This document shows, piece by piece, positions 51,893 through 62,055 of a stretch of DNA of 64,000 nt. The first letter of the stretch is position 1. Each line of letters opens with the position of its first letter. A program made the position numbers and the translations under genes. Location of the stretch: the NCBI GenBank assembly GCA_026018925.1, contig JAKSZU010000016.1:33723377-33787376 (forward strand), read 5' to 3'. The notes beneath the pieces are model-generated. The model did no database searches and was not told the origin of the DNA. It saw only the letters and a program-made list of their open reading frames with translations. The stretch is from Tupaia tana (taxonomy: Eukaryota > Chordata > Mammalia > Scandentia > Tupaiidae).

Positions 51893-52300
51893 ATTGCTGT
51901 GAAACAAACTGCTTCCAAATATAGTGACTTCAAATACCATTTTAATTGCTCATATTCTGTGGGTCAAGAATTTGGGCCTGCCCTAGCTTAGTGGGTCTCT
52001 TCCTCACACAGTCCGATCTGAGATGGGATCACTCGCATATACAGCCCCTTGGAACGGAGGCCTGGAAAGATATGGCTAGAATCTTGGGACAATCCCACTT
52101 TCCTTCTTTCTCTCCATGTGGCTAGATACCTCGGGCTTATTGCCATGGTGATCAGATCCTAAGAGCAAGGGTTACAAACGCAAAAGCAAAAACTCAAATC
52201 TCTAAGGCTCAAACTAGGAAGTTAGGTAATGTCACTTCTGCCAAGGTCCTTGGTCAAAACAAGCCACAGACCTGGTGAGTTGAAGAAGAGGAGGAGACTG
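51893..52300 (-). mobile_element. Old mammal-wide repeat, antisense, class uncertain (LTR-like)
   Basis: Reads 'attaattgctgtgaaacaaactgcttccaaatatagtgacttcaaat', 'attctgtgggtcaagaatttgggcctgc', and later 'gtaatgtcacttctgccaagg..cttggtcaaaacaagccacag'. This order occurs in a dispersed repeat I remember but cannot name with certainty. Confidence 0.5.
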
Positions 52301-52399
52301 TACTCCTCCACAGAACATGGGACACAAGAGTGACCTTGCAGGACAGTGGTGGGATGGGACAGCCATGAAAACACCACCTAGCTCAAAAATGTAGGCTAG

Positions 52400-52628
52400 T
52401 GGTTCATAATAACTACACATAACATATATTGAGCTTTCTCTGTCTGATGGGTACTGTTCTAATTTACTTTCATAACCCACTTAACAGCTATAGCAACCTT
52501 ATAGAAACCTTACATTCATTTTACAGATAAGAAACCTGAGGTTAAATAGAATTCAAAGTCACAGAGCTAAGTGGCAGAGCAGGAGTTTGAATGCAGGCAG
52601 TTTAATGTTGTGGTCTATGTTCTTAACT
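52400..52628 (-). mobile_element. MIR SINE, antisense
   Basis: Antisense MIR over nearly its full length: 'attgagctttctctgtctgatgggtactgttctaat', 'cattttacagataagaaacctgaggtt', 'gtcacagagctaagtggcagagcaggagtttgaatgcaggcag', 'tggtctatgttcttaactct'. Confidence 0.92.
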
Positions 52629-52971
52629 CTCTGCTTGGCTAAGGTTGAATTGGCAATATACTATTGTATATCTACTCAGTGTTTAAAAATACTAAGATTG
52701 GCAGTAATTCTGAGGAGAGAGTTTTAGGAATTTCTTCCTTCTTTATATCTTAATTACTGTTTGGGGAACATTTCCTCGTTTTTCTGCACCATAGAAAATG
52801 TCCTCTGCAGTCAAATGCTCTACCCTGAGCTATGCCCCCCAAAGAGAAGCTATTTGCTGATGATAATGTATATAGCAGTATCTTTGCCTTGACTGATATG
52901 CATGGCATTCATGCTGGGAAAAGAAATGTGTACACTGTAAAGAGATATGTGATTAAATGTAAATACATTTT

Positions 52972-53329
52972 AAGAAAGAGAGAAGAGAAAAGAGAGGGAG
53001 GGAGGGAGGGAGGAAGAAAAGAAGAAGGAGAAAAGGAAAGGAAAGGAAAGGAAAGGAAAGGAAGGGAAGGGAAGGGAAGGGAAGGGAAGGGAAGGGAAGG
53101 GAAGGGAAGGGAAGGGAAGGGAGAAAGGAAGAAAGGAAGAAAGGAAGAAAGGAAGAAAGGAAGAAAGGAAGAAAGGAAGAAAGGAAGAAAGAAAGAAGAA
53201 AGAGAAAGGAAGGAAGAAGGAAAGAAAGAAAAAGAAAAGAAAGAGAAAGAAAAGAAAGAGAAAGGAAGGGAGAAAGAAAAAGCGAAAGAAAGAAAAAGGA
53301 AGAAAGAAAGAAAGGAAAAGAAAGAAAGA

Positions 53330-53412
<83 letters not shown>

Positions 53413-53476
53413 GGAAGGAAGGAAGGAAGGAAGGAAGGAAGGAAGGAAGGAAGGAAGGAAGAAGAGAAAAAGAAAA
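52972..53476 (+). repeat. 505-nt purine-only tract (one pyrimidine)
   Basis: All purines on the plus strand except a C at 53,283. Sub-blocks: GGGA units, (GGAAA)n/(GGGAA)n at 53,030-53,120, (GGAAGAAA)n to about 53,185, mixed GAAA, (GA)n at 53,367-53,408 and (GGAA)n at 53,409-53,461. The open frames across it (up to 223 codons of Lys/Glu/Arg/Gly, or Ser/Phe/Leu/Pro on the other strand) are artefacts. Polypurine mirror repeats of this kind can form triplex (H-DNA). Confidence 0.97.
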
Positions 53477-53699
53477 TGCACTCTGGTTCAGCGTCATCAC
53501 TGAGCTAGGTGTTCTGCTTTGCTCTATGTCACTTTCTGCTCTATGTCACTTTCTGAATCCTTTTCCAAACTGGGCACTGGGAGCTAGTGTCTATGCTCAA
53601 GCTTCTTTCATGCTAAGACATATTTAATAATACACTAAACAGATTTCAAGTGGCAAATTCTGTCATATCAATACACATCCTGACTGCCAAATTTTCAAG
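53477..53699. other. No recognised feature
   Basis: Unique sequence with a short 'ctctatgtcactttctg' direct repeat at 53,522-53,554. Confidence 0.4.
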
Positions 53700-53815
53700 G
53701 AACTGTTAAGTTGAAAGTTTGTTTAATTAAAAGTGTACAAAGAATGTTAATTACTCAGATTAACATTCTTGAGTAATAACTTTGAAGTTTGAACTTCAAC
53801 TTTATGAGACCATTC
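53700..53815. repeat. Imperfect inverted repeat with a perfect 12-bp hairpin core
   Basis: AAGAATGTTAAT (53,740-53,751), a 7-nt loop, then ATTAACATTCTT (53,759-53,770). The outer flanks remain partly complementary for about 40 bp each side ('gttaagttgaaagttt' versus 'gaacttcaacttta'). It may be an old MITE; no second copy is seen in the window. Confidence 0.7.
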
Positions 53816-53894
53816 TGAGAATTAAAAAAATAGTATATTCTGCTATGCTGTGAGATATATTTATTTTTTCAGCATATGCCTAAAGTAACTTTTT

Positions 53895-54141
53895 CTTTTA
53901 AGCTTATTTACTTATTTCCTTCATGTGAGAAAAAGAGTAACAGAGGCAGGTACCCTTACCAGTCACACCACACACCCCCACAGTCCTTCTGCTAACCCTG
54001 CAGCCAACCGGGATCATGGGTATTTTCAAAGGCATACCTAGAATGTTGAGGTAGACCTGGGATTTGACTCCCGGGTGTCCCATATGATCTTTAGCATCAC
54101 ACAGGAATGCCCCTACTGCCTGCACCACCATGGCTAGGCCC
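53895..54141 (-). mobile_element. Family C tRNA-SINE, antisense
   Basis: The minus strand starts GGCCTAGCCATGGTGGTGCA and contains 'gggagtcaaatcccagg' (B-box-like) and 'aatacccatgatcccgg', matching the order in the 46,787 copy. Confidence 0.65.
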
Positions 54142-54223
54142 TGATGTAACTTTTAAATCACTTTTTAGTCAGTATGTTTTCGTATATATGAAATCAATAA
54201 TTCACGTCAAGTTTCTGACCCTT

Positions 54224-54485
54224 GTTTTTTTTTTTTGGAGAGGTTTTTGCTATAGGGTGCGTGCGCTTGCCAGAAAGCCAGAGAGAGACAGAGAGACAGA
54301 AAGCGAGAAGTCACCCCCCAGGGAGGATGGCCATGCTGCAATCCCTCCTCGTCCATTCTCTTCTCGGGATCTTGGGTGCGCACGCTCACATGCCCAGTGT
54401 GAGTTTAAGCCACCGGGTCCGGGACTTGAACCACGATCAACTACATGGGAGTTCAGCAACATAGCCATTACGCTAACTGCTGGTC
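54224..54485 (-). mobile_element. tRNA-derived SINE, long-body type, young
   Basis: The minus-strand head AGACCAGCAGTTAGCGTAAT, 'ggttcaagtcccgg' and CpG-bearing end. Duplication 'tcaagtttctgaccc' / 'tcaagtttctaatcc'. Confidence 0.94.
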
Positions 54486-54668
54486 TCAAGTTTCTAATCC
54501 TTTTTGTGCCAATAGTTTACATTATTTGATAGATTCCAAAAAAAATCAAAAAGATACCCTTATTCAAGAAAACATTCCTTTGTCAATAATTTCAAAAGAA
54601 TAATTATTTTTTAAATCTTGAGGAATCTGTTATTGTTCACAATTCATTGATTATAAATATGAGCCCTG

Positions 54669-54860
54669 GGGGCCAGTAGGTGGTGCAGTGGTTGAGGCAC
54701 TAGACTCCCACATGGACAACCACTGTTCAAGTCCTGGACCTGGCGGCTTGCTTTCTCACTTTCCCCTCTCTCTTTTTCTCTCTCTTTCTCTGGTGAGCAT
54801 GTGTGCCTTATGGCAAATTAAATAATAATAGCAATGATGATAATTAAATAACTAAGTTTT
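54669..54860 (+). mobile_element. tRNA-derived SINE, short-body type
   Basis: The head GGGGGCCAGTAGGTGGTGCA, GTTCAAGTCC at the B box, CT body and 'gtgtgccttatggcaaatt' end. Confidence 0.88.
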
Positions 54861-54896
54861 TAAATATAAAGAAAATACAATTAAAAATAAGAATTA

Positions 54897-55196
54897 GGGA
54901 CCAGCAGTTAGCGTAATGGCTATGTCGCTGGACTCCCACGTAGTCGACCGCGGTTCGAGTCCCGGACCCAGTGGCTTAAACTCACACCGGGCGCGTGTGC
55001 GTGCGTGCCCAAGATCCTAAGAGGAGAATGGAGGAGAAGGGATGGCGGCGTGGCCATCCCCCCTGGGGGGTGATTTCTTGCATTCTATCTCTCTGTCTCT
55101 CTCTGTCTGTCTGGCGAGCGCACACACCCTATAGCAAAAACCTCTCCAAAAAAATAAATAAATAAATAAATAATTAAAAAAACTAATTTAAAAAAA
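54897..55196 (+). mobile_element. tRNA-derived SINE, long-body type, very young reference copy
   Basis: The head GGGACCAGCAGTTAGCGTAA, A box TAGCGTAATGG, perfect B box GGTTCGAGTCC and CpG-rich body. The tail is AAATA repeats then poly-A. Duplication 'aagaatta' on both sides. Best single reference for the family. Confidence 0.96.
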
Positions 55197-55689
55197 AAAG
55201 AAGAATTAGCCCTGAAAATGAGTAAAATAGAAAAATTAGAATAACTACAGTGGTGTGGATCATCCACAATCCACCGTTTCAGAGACAGAAACCAAGTGTC
55301 CCCGCTTTGACTTCCGTTTTCACCTTTATCATCTTGTGATGTGTAGCCTCTTCCTGTCAGCATTTTGAGGATTAATAGATTCAGTCATAGAGGAAGGGAA
55401 GATACTGTGAGAACAGGAACTGAACAGAGGAATTTTTTCCTTGGAGTAGACTTCCTAACAAAATAGGGATGACTGCCTTTAGAATGCTGCTCACCCCTGA
55501 TCTCAAAATATGCCAGGAAGTTCTCACTGCTCTTTCGCTCATTACCTGGAACTCTGCCAACTAGAATTTTAAGAAACACAGAACCTCTTAAAAACACAAG
55601 TACTGCCAAGATTTTCTTGACACGTTAGAGTGGCTTAATCAGGAATGAAGAGAAAATGAAAATTTTTATGGAGAAAGGGAAGACTGAGC
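55197..55689. other. No recognised feature
   Basis: Unique sequence; the 74-codon minus frame at 55,385-55,609 has no motif. Confidence 0.35.
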
Positions 55690-55870
55690 TTTATTCAATT
55701 GGCAAGTACTTATTGATCAAGCACCTCACATGTCAGGCATTTTTTTGGGTGACAGAAAGACAAGAAAGAAAAGTGGGGCAAGGTACCAACCTTCATGAGA
55801 CCTGCATTCTTTTGGAGGAGCAAGACAATAACGAGGAGTGCAGGAGTGAAACCGTGTGAGGTAATGGCCA
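55690..55870 (-). mobile_element. L2 LINE 3' end, antisense
   Basis: 'tttattcaattggcaagtacttattgatcaagcacctcacatgtcaggcattt', then 'accaaccttcatgagacctgcattcttttggagg', follows the antisense L2 3' terminus. Confidence 0.75.
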
Positions 55871-55892
55871 ATGCCGTGAAATGTAAACAAAG

Positions 55893-56118
55893 GGGGATGC
55901 ACGGTGGTGCAGCAATGCATTGTGGGATTCTGCAAGGCTGACTCATGTGGAAAAGTTTGCATCTAGAGACCTCCCTACGGATGTTTGCATGCTTGTGTCC
56001 ATTATCCGGGGCTGGCTGAGACTTGGGATGGATCACAGGGTCTGGTCCCTGTCTTTTTGTCTCTCTCACTCATGGAGGAAATTATTTATCTTCATTGGGA
56101 GGGAAAAAAAGAGGGTGA
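55893..56118 (+). mobile_element. Probable family C tRNA-SINE, diverged
   Basis: The head GGGATGCACGGTGGTGCAGCA is tRNA-like (abbreviated GGGATGCACGGTGGTG). It is followed by a 'gactcatgtgg' stretch, a CT-rich part 'gtctttttgtctctctcactcatgg' and an A-rich end. The 119-codon minus frame overlapping it is not a gene. Confidence 0.5.
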
Positions 56119-56359
56119 AAAACAAAAGAACATTTCTGGAACCTAACCCACTTTTATATTATTAAATGCTTTTTCTTTTTTTAATGGAGAATGAGGGAGA
56201 AAAAAATATCTGATGTGTATTTACTGACATAAAATCAAGGTTAAAAAAGCAGGGAGGGAAAGGTGTAGATGAGTCATTGGGTTGTACAGAAAAAGCATAT
56301 TCTTCCTTCACTGGACCCAGTAAATGTAACTCTTGGCTTCCCCCTTCCCCTGTGAAGGC
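56119..56359. other. No recognised feature
   Basis: Unique sequence. Confidence 0.35.
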
Positions 56360-56455
56360 TGGAGCCTTGCTCATTTTCCACTACTGTGTTTCTTTGCTCA
56401 TATGTGCCTGGCATTTAGTAGACTGTCAATGAATATTTGTTCCTATGATAATGGA
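56360..56455 (+). mobile_element. L2/MIR 3' terminus
   Basis: 'tgtttctttgctcatatgtgcctggcatttagtagactgtcaatgaatatttgttcc' is the shared 3' tail of L2 and some MIRs. Confidence 0.6.
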
Positions 56456-57429
56456 TATGTAAGTAATCTGGTATGATTCTTATTCATATTAGGATTATAA
56501 ATTTGTTTTGAGTCCTTAACTTTTTATTGCCTATTGCTGAAATTTTAGCAGGTAGGCAAATGACTTAAAGGAACCTCGTGAATTGCCTAATTAATTCCCA
56601 CTCATGTGACCAGGCCAAAAAGACTTTACTTCCTGTTATCCTCTTAGCGTCTCCATGTGTCCCCCCTGAAGGGGATGCACCTTACTGTGCACTTGGTACT
56701 CTCTGAGCATTTCACTGGAAAGGAAGAGCCCTTGTTCATTTCTAAATGGAGATTTCCGATGCTCTCTTTTCTTACACCCTAAGCATAAAACCTGTCTCTG
56801 ATAATTTCTCATAAATCTTTATAAAATAGAGATTGAAAATAGTAAAATATGGAGTTAGACAACTCAGCTTCAATTTTTAAATCATATTTCTCTTCCTGAA
56901 TGTGAGTGCCCACATGTTCACAGTGCAAGGGATGTACACTAATAGATGACAGTGCTCCAGTACACAGTGATTCCCCTCAAAACCCAATGCTCCAGAAGCT
57001 CTGTAGTGTCAACCTGCTAGTTTTCTGGACCAGAGCAATTGGTCAGATTTTCATATTACCCCCATGATGCTTGCTTGCTAAACCATCAGCTCGAGTTATT
57101 TACCCCATAGCTTTTATCTCAGTTTCCTGATTGTATTTTATCTAAGTCATCTTGACTTTAGTTGAGCTAACATTGTGGTTTTGCAAACTAAATCAGTTGT
57201 GAGTTTCTGTGTATATCTCTTCTGTGTGTGTACTAAGCTTTTTTTTAAAAAAAATTAGTATTGTATGTTTGTTTTTATCTTTACAGTTGTGTGAGGAAAG
57301 GTTTGTTTTGCTTAAGGTTCTTTCAAACAAATTCAAAGCTGTTTAGAACACATTTGAAGAAACCAAAATATCTTTTAAATGCCTTGTTTAAAATATATCT
57401 CTATCTACAACTGAATCTTGTAAAGTTCT
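56456..57429. other. No recognised feature
   Basis: About 1 kb of unique AT-rich sequence. Confidence 0.4.
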
Positions 57430-58120
57430 GAAGTTCGAACATAATGAAGAGACCCTGTGGCTCATGAATCTGGACTTTATACTTTGGGCAGAGAGAATCT
57501 GTTTCATGTTTTTAAACAAGGAAGGGATTTTTAGAAAGACAACTCACAAGGCCAATATCGAGAATGAATAGGTAGCATAGGCAGGCAAAAGGGTGGGTAC
57601 TAGTCAATATCCATTGCAGTAATCTGCATAGATGGATGTAGGAGACGAGGACAATGGAGGACTCACTGTTGACTTTAATACTTCTAGTTGGGAAGACTCA
57701 ATAGATGGTAATTCCACTGACCAAGGCAGGTGAAGGGGAGAGGCATAGGCTTTAAGGAAAAGGTAGAATTCATGTTTGTTTTGGTTGTGTCTGAAGGACC
57801 GGTGGAATAGCACTTTGGCAGGTCTTATTCATCGTGGAAAATATGAGACTGAAGAAAGTAAATGTATAGTTCAAGAACAATATACTTTTCAAAGTTAACC
57901 ATTAGGTAGGAGATCATGGAAGCCATCAAAATGGATGAGATGGGCCAGAAATGTTGGTAGAAAACAAGGAGAGTAAAATCAAAACCTGGACATTGTTTGT
58001 AATATTTAGTAAAGAAAGTGAAACCAATAGAGTCAACTAAAAAGTGTCCAAGAGATGAAAGGACAGCTGAAAAGAAGGAGCCAGCAGTGTTATATGTGGT
58101 TTCAAGGAAGGAGACCATGA
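57430..58120 (-). mobile_element. L2 LINE fragment, antisense
   Basis: 'gaagagaccctgtggctcatgaatctggactttatac', 'aaacaaggaagggatttttagaaagacaactcacaagg', 'tcaatatccattgcagtaatctgcatagatggatg' and 'acttctagttgggaagactcaatagatggtaattcc' follow an antisense L2 order. The 104-codon minus frame (57,825-58,139) is therefore likely repeat-derived. Confidence 0.5.
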
Positions 58121-58671
58121 TGAACCCATGATCTGGCAATTAGCAAGTCATCAGTACCCTCTGAGAGAGTAAGATTAGCAGAGGGGCTGGCTGCTGAAAC
58201 CAAATGGCAGAGAGTGAAGGAGTGGAGGAAGACGGTTCAGAAGCTTGTTGTGTAGCACAGGAGGTTAGGTCGTATCTGCAGGGGAATCAGCATCAGAAGT
58301 TGTTATAGGATGGAAAACTTGAGTGTGTTTTTAAATGGGAGTGAGAGAGTAGCTGAATTCATACGACTCACAAAGGCAAAAGAAAAGATGTGGACAGGGC
58401 TAGGATTATATGCATGGGACACTCAGGTAAGAATAGAGATTGAGACAGGGGACCAAAGTGAAGGAAGCTCAGCAAATTTAAGTCTTGTGCATCTATTTTC
58501 TCTTTGAAATAGACACACATTTGCTTCAGTAGTGAAGGCAAAGTTATGGTTTTGGAAACATAAAGAGAACAAGAATGGGACAGCTTGTTTGGGAAATGGG
58601 AGAGGAGGCAGGCCAAGAAAGAGATAAAAAGTAAACACCGTTGGCAAAGCCAGTAAAAACATCAAATGCTT
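58121..58671. other. No recognised feature
   Basis: Possibly more L2-derived sequence, too diverged to claim. Confidence 0.3.
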
Positions 58672-58925
58672 GACCAGCTAGTGGCACGGTGCTTAAGGCA
58701 GCTGGAGACCATATGGCCTCCCCCATGGTTCAAGTCCCAGAACTTGCAACTTGAGAGGCTCGCCAAGCACTTGTGCAGGTGTGCCCAAAATCCTGAAAGG
58801 AGAAGGGATTGCTATCAGGTCATCCCCATGGGGGGTGCTATCTCCCTCTCTCCTCGCCACCTCTCTCTCTATCTTTCTCCGTGTCTCTCTTCTGCAAGTG
58901 CACACACTCCTAGCAAATTTTAGAA
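58672..58925 (+). mobile_element. tRNA-derived SINE, long-body type, old
   Basis: The head GACCAGCTAGTGGCACGGTG, GGTTCAAGTCCC at the B box and a shortened body. Duplication 'aaacatcaaatgctt' / 'aaaatcaaatgctt'. Confidence 0.9.
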
Positions 58926-58944
58926 AATCAAATGCTTACAATAC

Positions 58945-59205
58945 TTGTTGCTTTCTTATTGTGATAAATATATGGATAACATTTACCATGTTAACTTTTT
59001 TTATATGTGTAATTCAGCGGCATGAACTAGATTAATGATGTGGTACAATCGTCACCACTATCTATTTCCAGAACTTTTTCTTTACCCCAAACAGAAAATC
59101 TGTACCCATTAAGCATTCTACTTTCTGTTTCTATGAACCTACTTATTCTATTATAAATAACTCATATTGCTGCTTTAAAAGCATGATTCATAAAAGAAGA
59201 AAAAC
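58945..59205 (-). mobile_element. L1 LINE 3' UTR, antisense
   Basis: 'gtaattcagcggcatgaactagattaatgatgtggtacaatcgtcaccactatctatttccagaactttttc' and 'aaaatctgtacccattaagcattctac' are the antisense of a common L1M 3' UTR. Confidence 0.85.
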
Positions 59206-59400
59206 AAAGGAATAATGATAAGGTAAATTATTCTAGCTAAAGTGGTCGTTCTTAAACAACACTATTTTTTTCAATCCACCCTAAGGTATCCACTTATAAA
59301 ATAGTACTACAATGTTATAAAATTGGTATGATGCATTATCCTTAAAGTTATTTAAACCAGCTGCAGCTTTTGAACCCCTCTAAATTCTACCTTGAATTTA
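59206..59400. other. No recognised feature
   Basis: AT-rich unique sequence. Confidence 0.3.
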
Positions 59401-59409
59401 GTATTTAAT

Positions 59410-59440
59410 TATATATATATATAAAATACACACACACACA
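59410..59440 (+). repeat. (TA)n and (CA)n
   Basis: Short TA run followed by about six CA units, at the left edge of the 55-bp tandem duplication. Confidence 0.9.
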
Positions 59441-59441
59441 T

Positions 59442-59545
59442 AACAAGGATTGTCATTTTTCCTCATCCAGATGATAGCACAAAACTATATACACAAAACA
59501 ACGGTTGTCATTTTTCCCCATCCAGGTGATAGCAGCGAACTGTAG
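59442..59545 (+). repeat. 55-bp tandem duplication, two units
   Basis: 'aacaaggattgtcatttttcctcatccagatgatagca' (from 59,442) recurs from 59,497 as 'aacaacggttgtcatttttccccatccaggtgatagca'. Confidence 0.9.
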
Positions 59546-60390
59546 TTTGGGAAATATTTTTCTATTTCGTGGTCTATTTCAGAGGCTCGCTTTACTTATT
59601 TGAATGCATGTCATCTGAAATAGAAGTTCCTAAAAATAGCTTGCATGTACATCATTTAAAAACACCAGAGGTTTCACTTTTAAAATATACAGATCTCCAC
59701 TCCACTTCATATCAGTTACAGGTGACACGAACAGATCCTGACATCTAAAGAAGAGATGCAAATGAGTCACTGTCGCGTTCGACTCAGTTATTTCTAACGG
59801 ACAGGTTTTCTCTTCCCAATGAAAGTCAATTCTGATAAAAGACGTATTGGAAGTCTGATATTGTGCTCATCTTCCTAACACAACTTCCATTTCTGTGTTC
59901 TGTGGAGCCCCAGTAAGAGTCGACAGAAGTCTACAGGGGACAAGTGAGACGTGCCTCCTCCCATAGTGGTATAGAGGGGATGTGCCTCACCAGATGCCTT
60001 CTCAGTTTGGAGCTCTAGGCAGCAATGTGAACAGCCTCAGCATTCATGCAAACCAGGAGCTAGCCGCCACCCTCCAGAGAGTGCTGAATCAAGCTACCAG
60101 AAAGGGGAACTGTTTTCATATTGTCTCATGTCCCCAAACTTATCTCCCGTCCCCAAACTTATCTCCCGTATTCCAATTCTAACTGGGCTTTTATCCCAGA
60201 TTTGACCCCCATTGCTCTTCTGAAATTCCTGCAAGTTCTCGCTCTTCAAAATTACAATTCCTTCAGTTATCTGAGTGGACTTTGGCATCAACTGGCTTTT
60301 GTTGGTCTGTGTGTGTAACCAGTATCCTAAGGAGACTACAATCTTGAAATTACTGTGTTTTCATTCATAGGCTTTTTAACTTTTCTTTCT
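59546..60390. other. Unique sequence with a short tandem repeat
   Basis: No repeats recognised apart from 60,132-60,169. Frames here are short and unsupported. Confidence 0.35.
60132..60169 (+). repeat. Perfect 19-bp tandem duplication
   Basis: CCCCAAACTTATCTCCCGT occurs twice, back to back. Confidence 0.97.
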
Positions 60391-60396
60391 TTTTTA

Positions 60397-60659
60397 AAGG
60401 TGTTTTGTTTTGTTTTGTTTTGTTTGTTTTGTTTTGTTTTCCATAGAGTACATTTACTTGCTGGAGAGAGACAGAGGGGAATGAGAAATCACCCCCCAGG
60501 AAGGATGACCAAGCCACAGTCCCTTCTCCTCTAGGGATTTTGGGCATGCACACACTTATGCCAGTGTAATTTCCATGCCACCACATTCAGGACTTGAACT
60601 GTGGTTGATTGACAACGTAGGAGTCCAGCACTTTAGCCATCATGCCACCTGCTGACTCC
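60397..60659 (-). mobile_element. tRNA-derived SINE, long-body type, with (GTTTT)n tail
   Basis: Minus-strand head GGAGTCAGCAGGTGGCATGA. The A tail appears on the plus strand as eight GTTTT-type units, an interrupted and expanded tail. Confidence 0.85.
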
Positions 60660-60679
60660 CTAATTCATACATTTTTAAT

Positions 60680-60785
60680 ATCGTGTTTCAGATGAGGAAA
60701 TTAGACCACGGAGATAAAGTAACTTTGCTAAGATCACACAGTTCAACTCAGTAAATAGATGAATTAGTCTTTCTTCCCTAGAATT
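60680..60785 (-). mobile_element. MIR SINE fragment, antisense
   Basis: 'cgtgtttcagatgaggaaattagaccacggagataaagtaactttgctaagatcacacagttc' is the antisense MIR core. Confidence 0.85.
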
Positions 60786-61365
60786 ACTTGAATGGGCTCT
60801 CCAAAGTGTCTATCTCTGCAGTTCTCTGATTTTTTGCTATTTCCACTGTTGGCTAGCACCTTTCTCCACGCTAGACAAAATCCATACTATTATTTATATT
60901 TTAATTTTTGAAATTATAATCAGATTTCAATTCCTGCTTCCCAGAGATATCCTTAACTGAACTTTTAGGTGCTCAGAAATTTAGTGACACATTTATAGAT
61001 TTTAAATTTTAGAGACAATTTGACATTAACTACTAAACTAGATGTGTAAAGAAATAGTGTATATACTTGTAGTTTTCCAGAAGTTGTGTTTGGATAGCAA
61101 CAGATGAACAACAACAAAAAATTCCAGAAGCCAGCTGTCTTCTGTTGAGTTGGACATTAAAGAGATTTACGAAAATGTCAAACAATACTTTTGTCAATTT
61201 TTTTTCCTTTGGAAAATATTATTTATCATGAAATACGTTGTTTGTGTTAACATATTACCTAATGGGATTTTCTATTTTTAATAAATAATTGTTTCAGTTT
61301 TTCTCAGTTTATTTTCTAATATGGCAAAGATTGATAGATATTCTGACATAAATCAAGCTCTTTGG
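60786..61365. other. No recognised feature
   Basis: AT-rich unique sequence. Confidence 0.35.
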
Positions 61366-61386
61366 TGTCCACAATCATTTTAAAGA

Positions 61387-61814
61387 CTTATTTATTTAAT
61401 TTTTATTTTGAGAGATTTTCGCTATAGGACACGTGTGTGCGCCAGACAGACAGAGAGAGACATAGAGACAGAAAGCGAGAAATCACCCCCCAGTGGGGAT
61501 GGCCACGCCGCAATCCCTTCTCCTCCATTCTCCTCTCGGGATCTTGGGCACGCATGCACACGCGCCCGGCGTGAGTTTTAAGCCACCGGGTCCGGGACGT
61601 GAACCGCGGTCGACTACGTGGGAGTCCAGCGACATAGCCATTACACTAACTGCTGGTTCCCATTATTCATTTATTTATTTTAATTTGACCAGAGAGAGAC
61701 AAAGAGAGATAAAGAGGGGAAGTAAGAAAGCAAGCCACCAGGTCTAGCACTTGAACCATAGTCAGCCATGTGGGACTGTCCAGAACTCTAACCACTACAC
61801 CAAAATGCTGCCCA
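61387..61814 (-). mobile_element. Short-body SINE with a young SINE in its tail
   Basis: The older minus-strand element (61,661-61,814, head 'gggcagcattttggtgtagtgg') keeps its duplication 'ccacaatcattttaa' (61,369) / 'ccacaataatttttaa' (61,815) around the whole block, which shows that the young SINE entered its tail. Confidence 0.85.
61405..61660 (-). mobile_element. tRNA-derived SINE, long-body type, very young, nested
   Basis: Near-consensus minus-strand copy: the head GGAACCAGCAGTTAGTGTAA, 'gtagtcgaccgcggttcacgtcccgg' and 'gcgcccggcgtgag' region are CpG-rich. Confidence 0.95.
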
Positions 61815-62055
61815 CCCACAATAATTTTTAAGAGAGTAAAAGAATAGTAAGATCAAAATATTTGAGAACTGCTACAATAGAACAATGAAAATAAATTAGC
61901 TGAAATTACTTATATATATAAGCGTGAATCTTCCAAACATGATAAACAGAGATAGACTAATGTAAACTGTGATTTATATTAAGTTTTAAACCCAATATAA
62001 TGTAGTATTTTAGGAAATACATAGTATATTACATGTATTAAAAAATGTTATGAAA

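Noticed and set aside
52832-53503. 223-codon open frame rich in Lys, Glu, Arg and Gly, and long frames on the opposite strand
   Set aside because: They only exist because the DNA is an almost pure purine repeat with no stop codons; no start context or domain.
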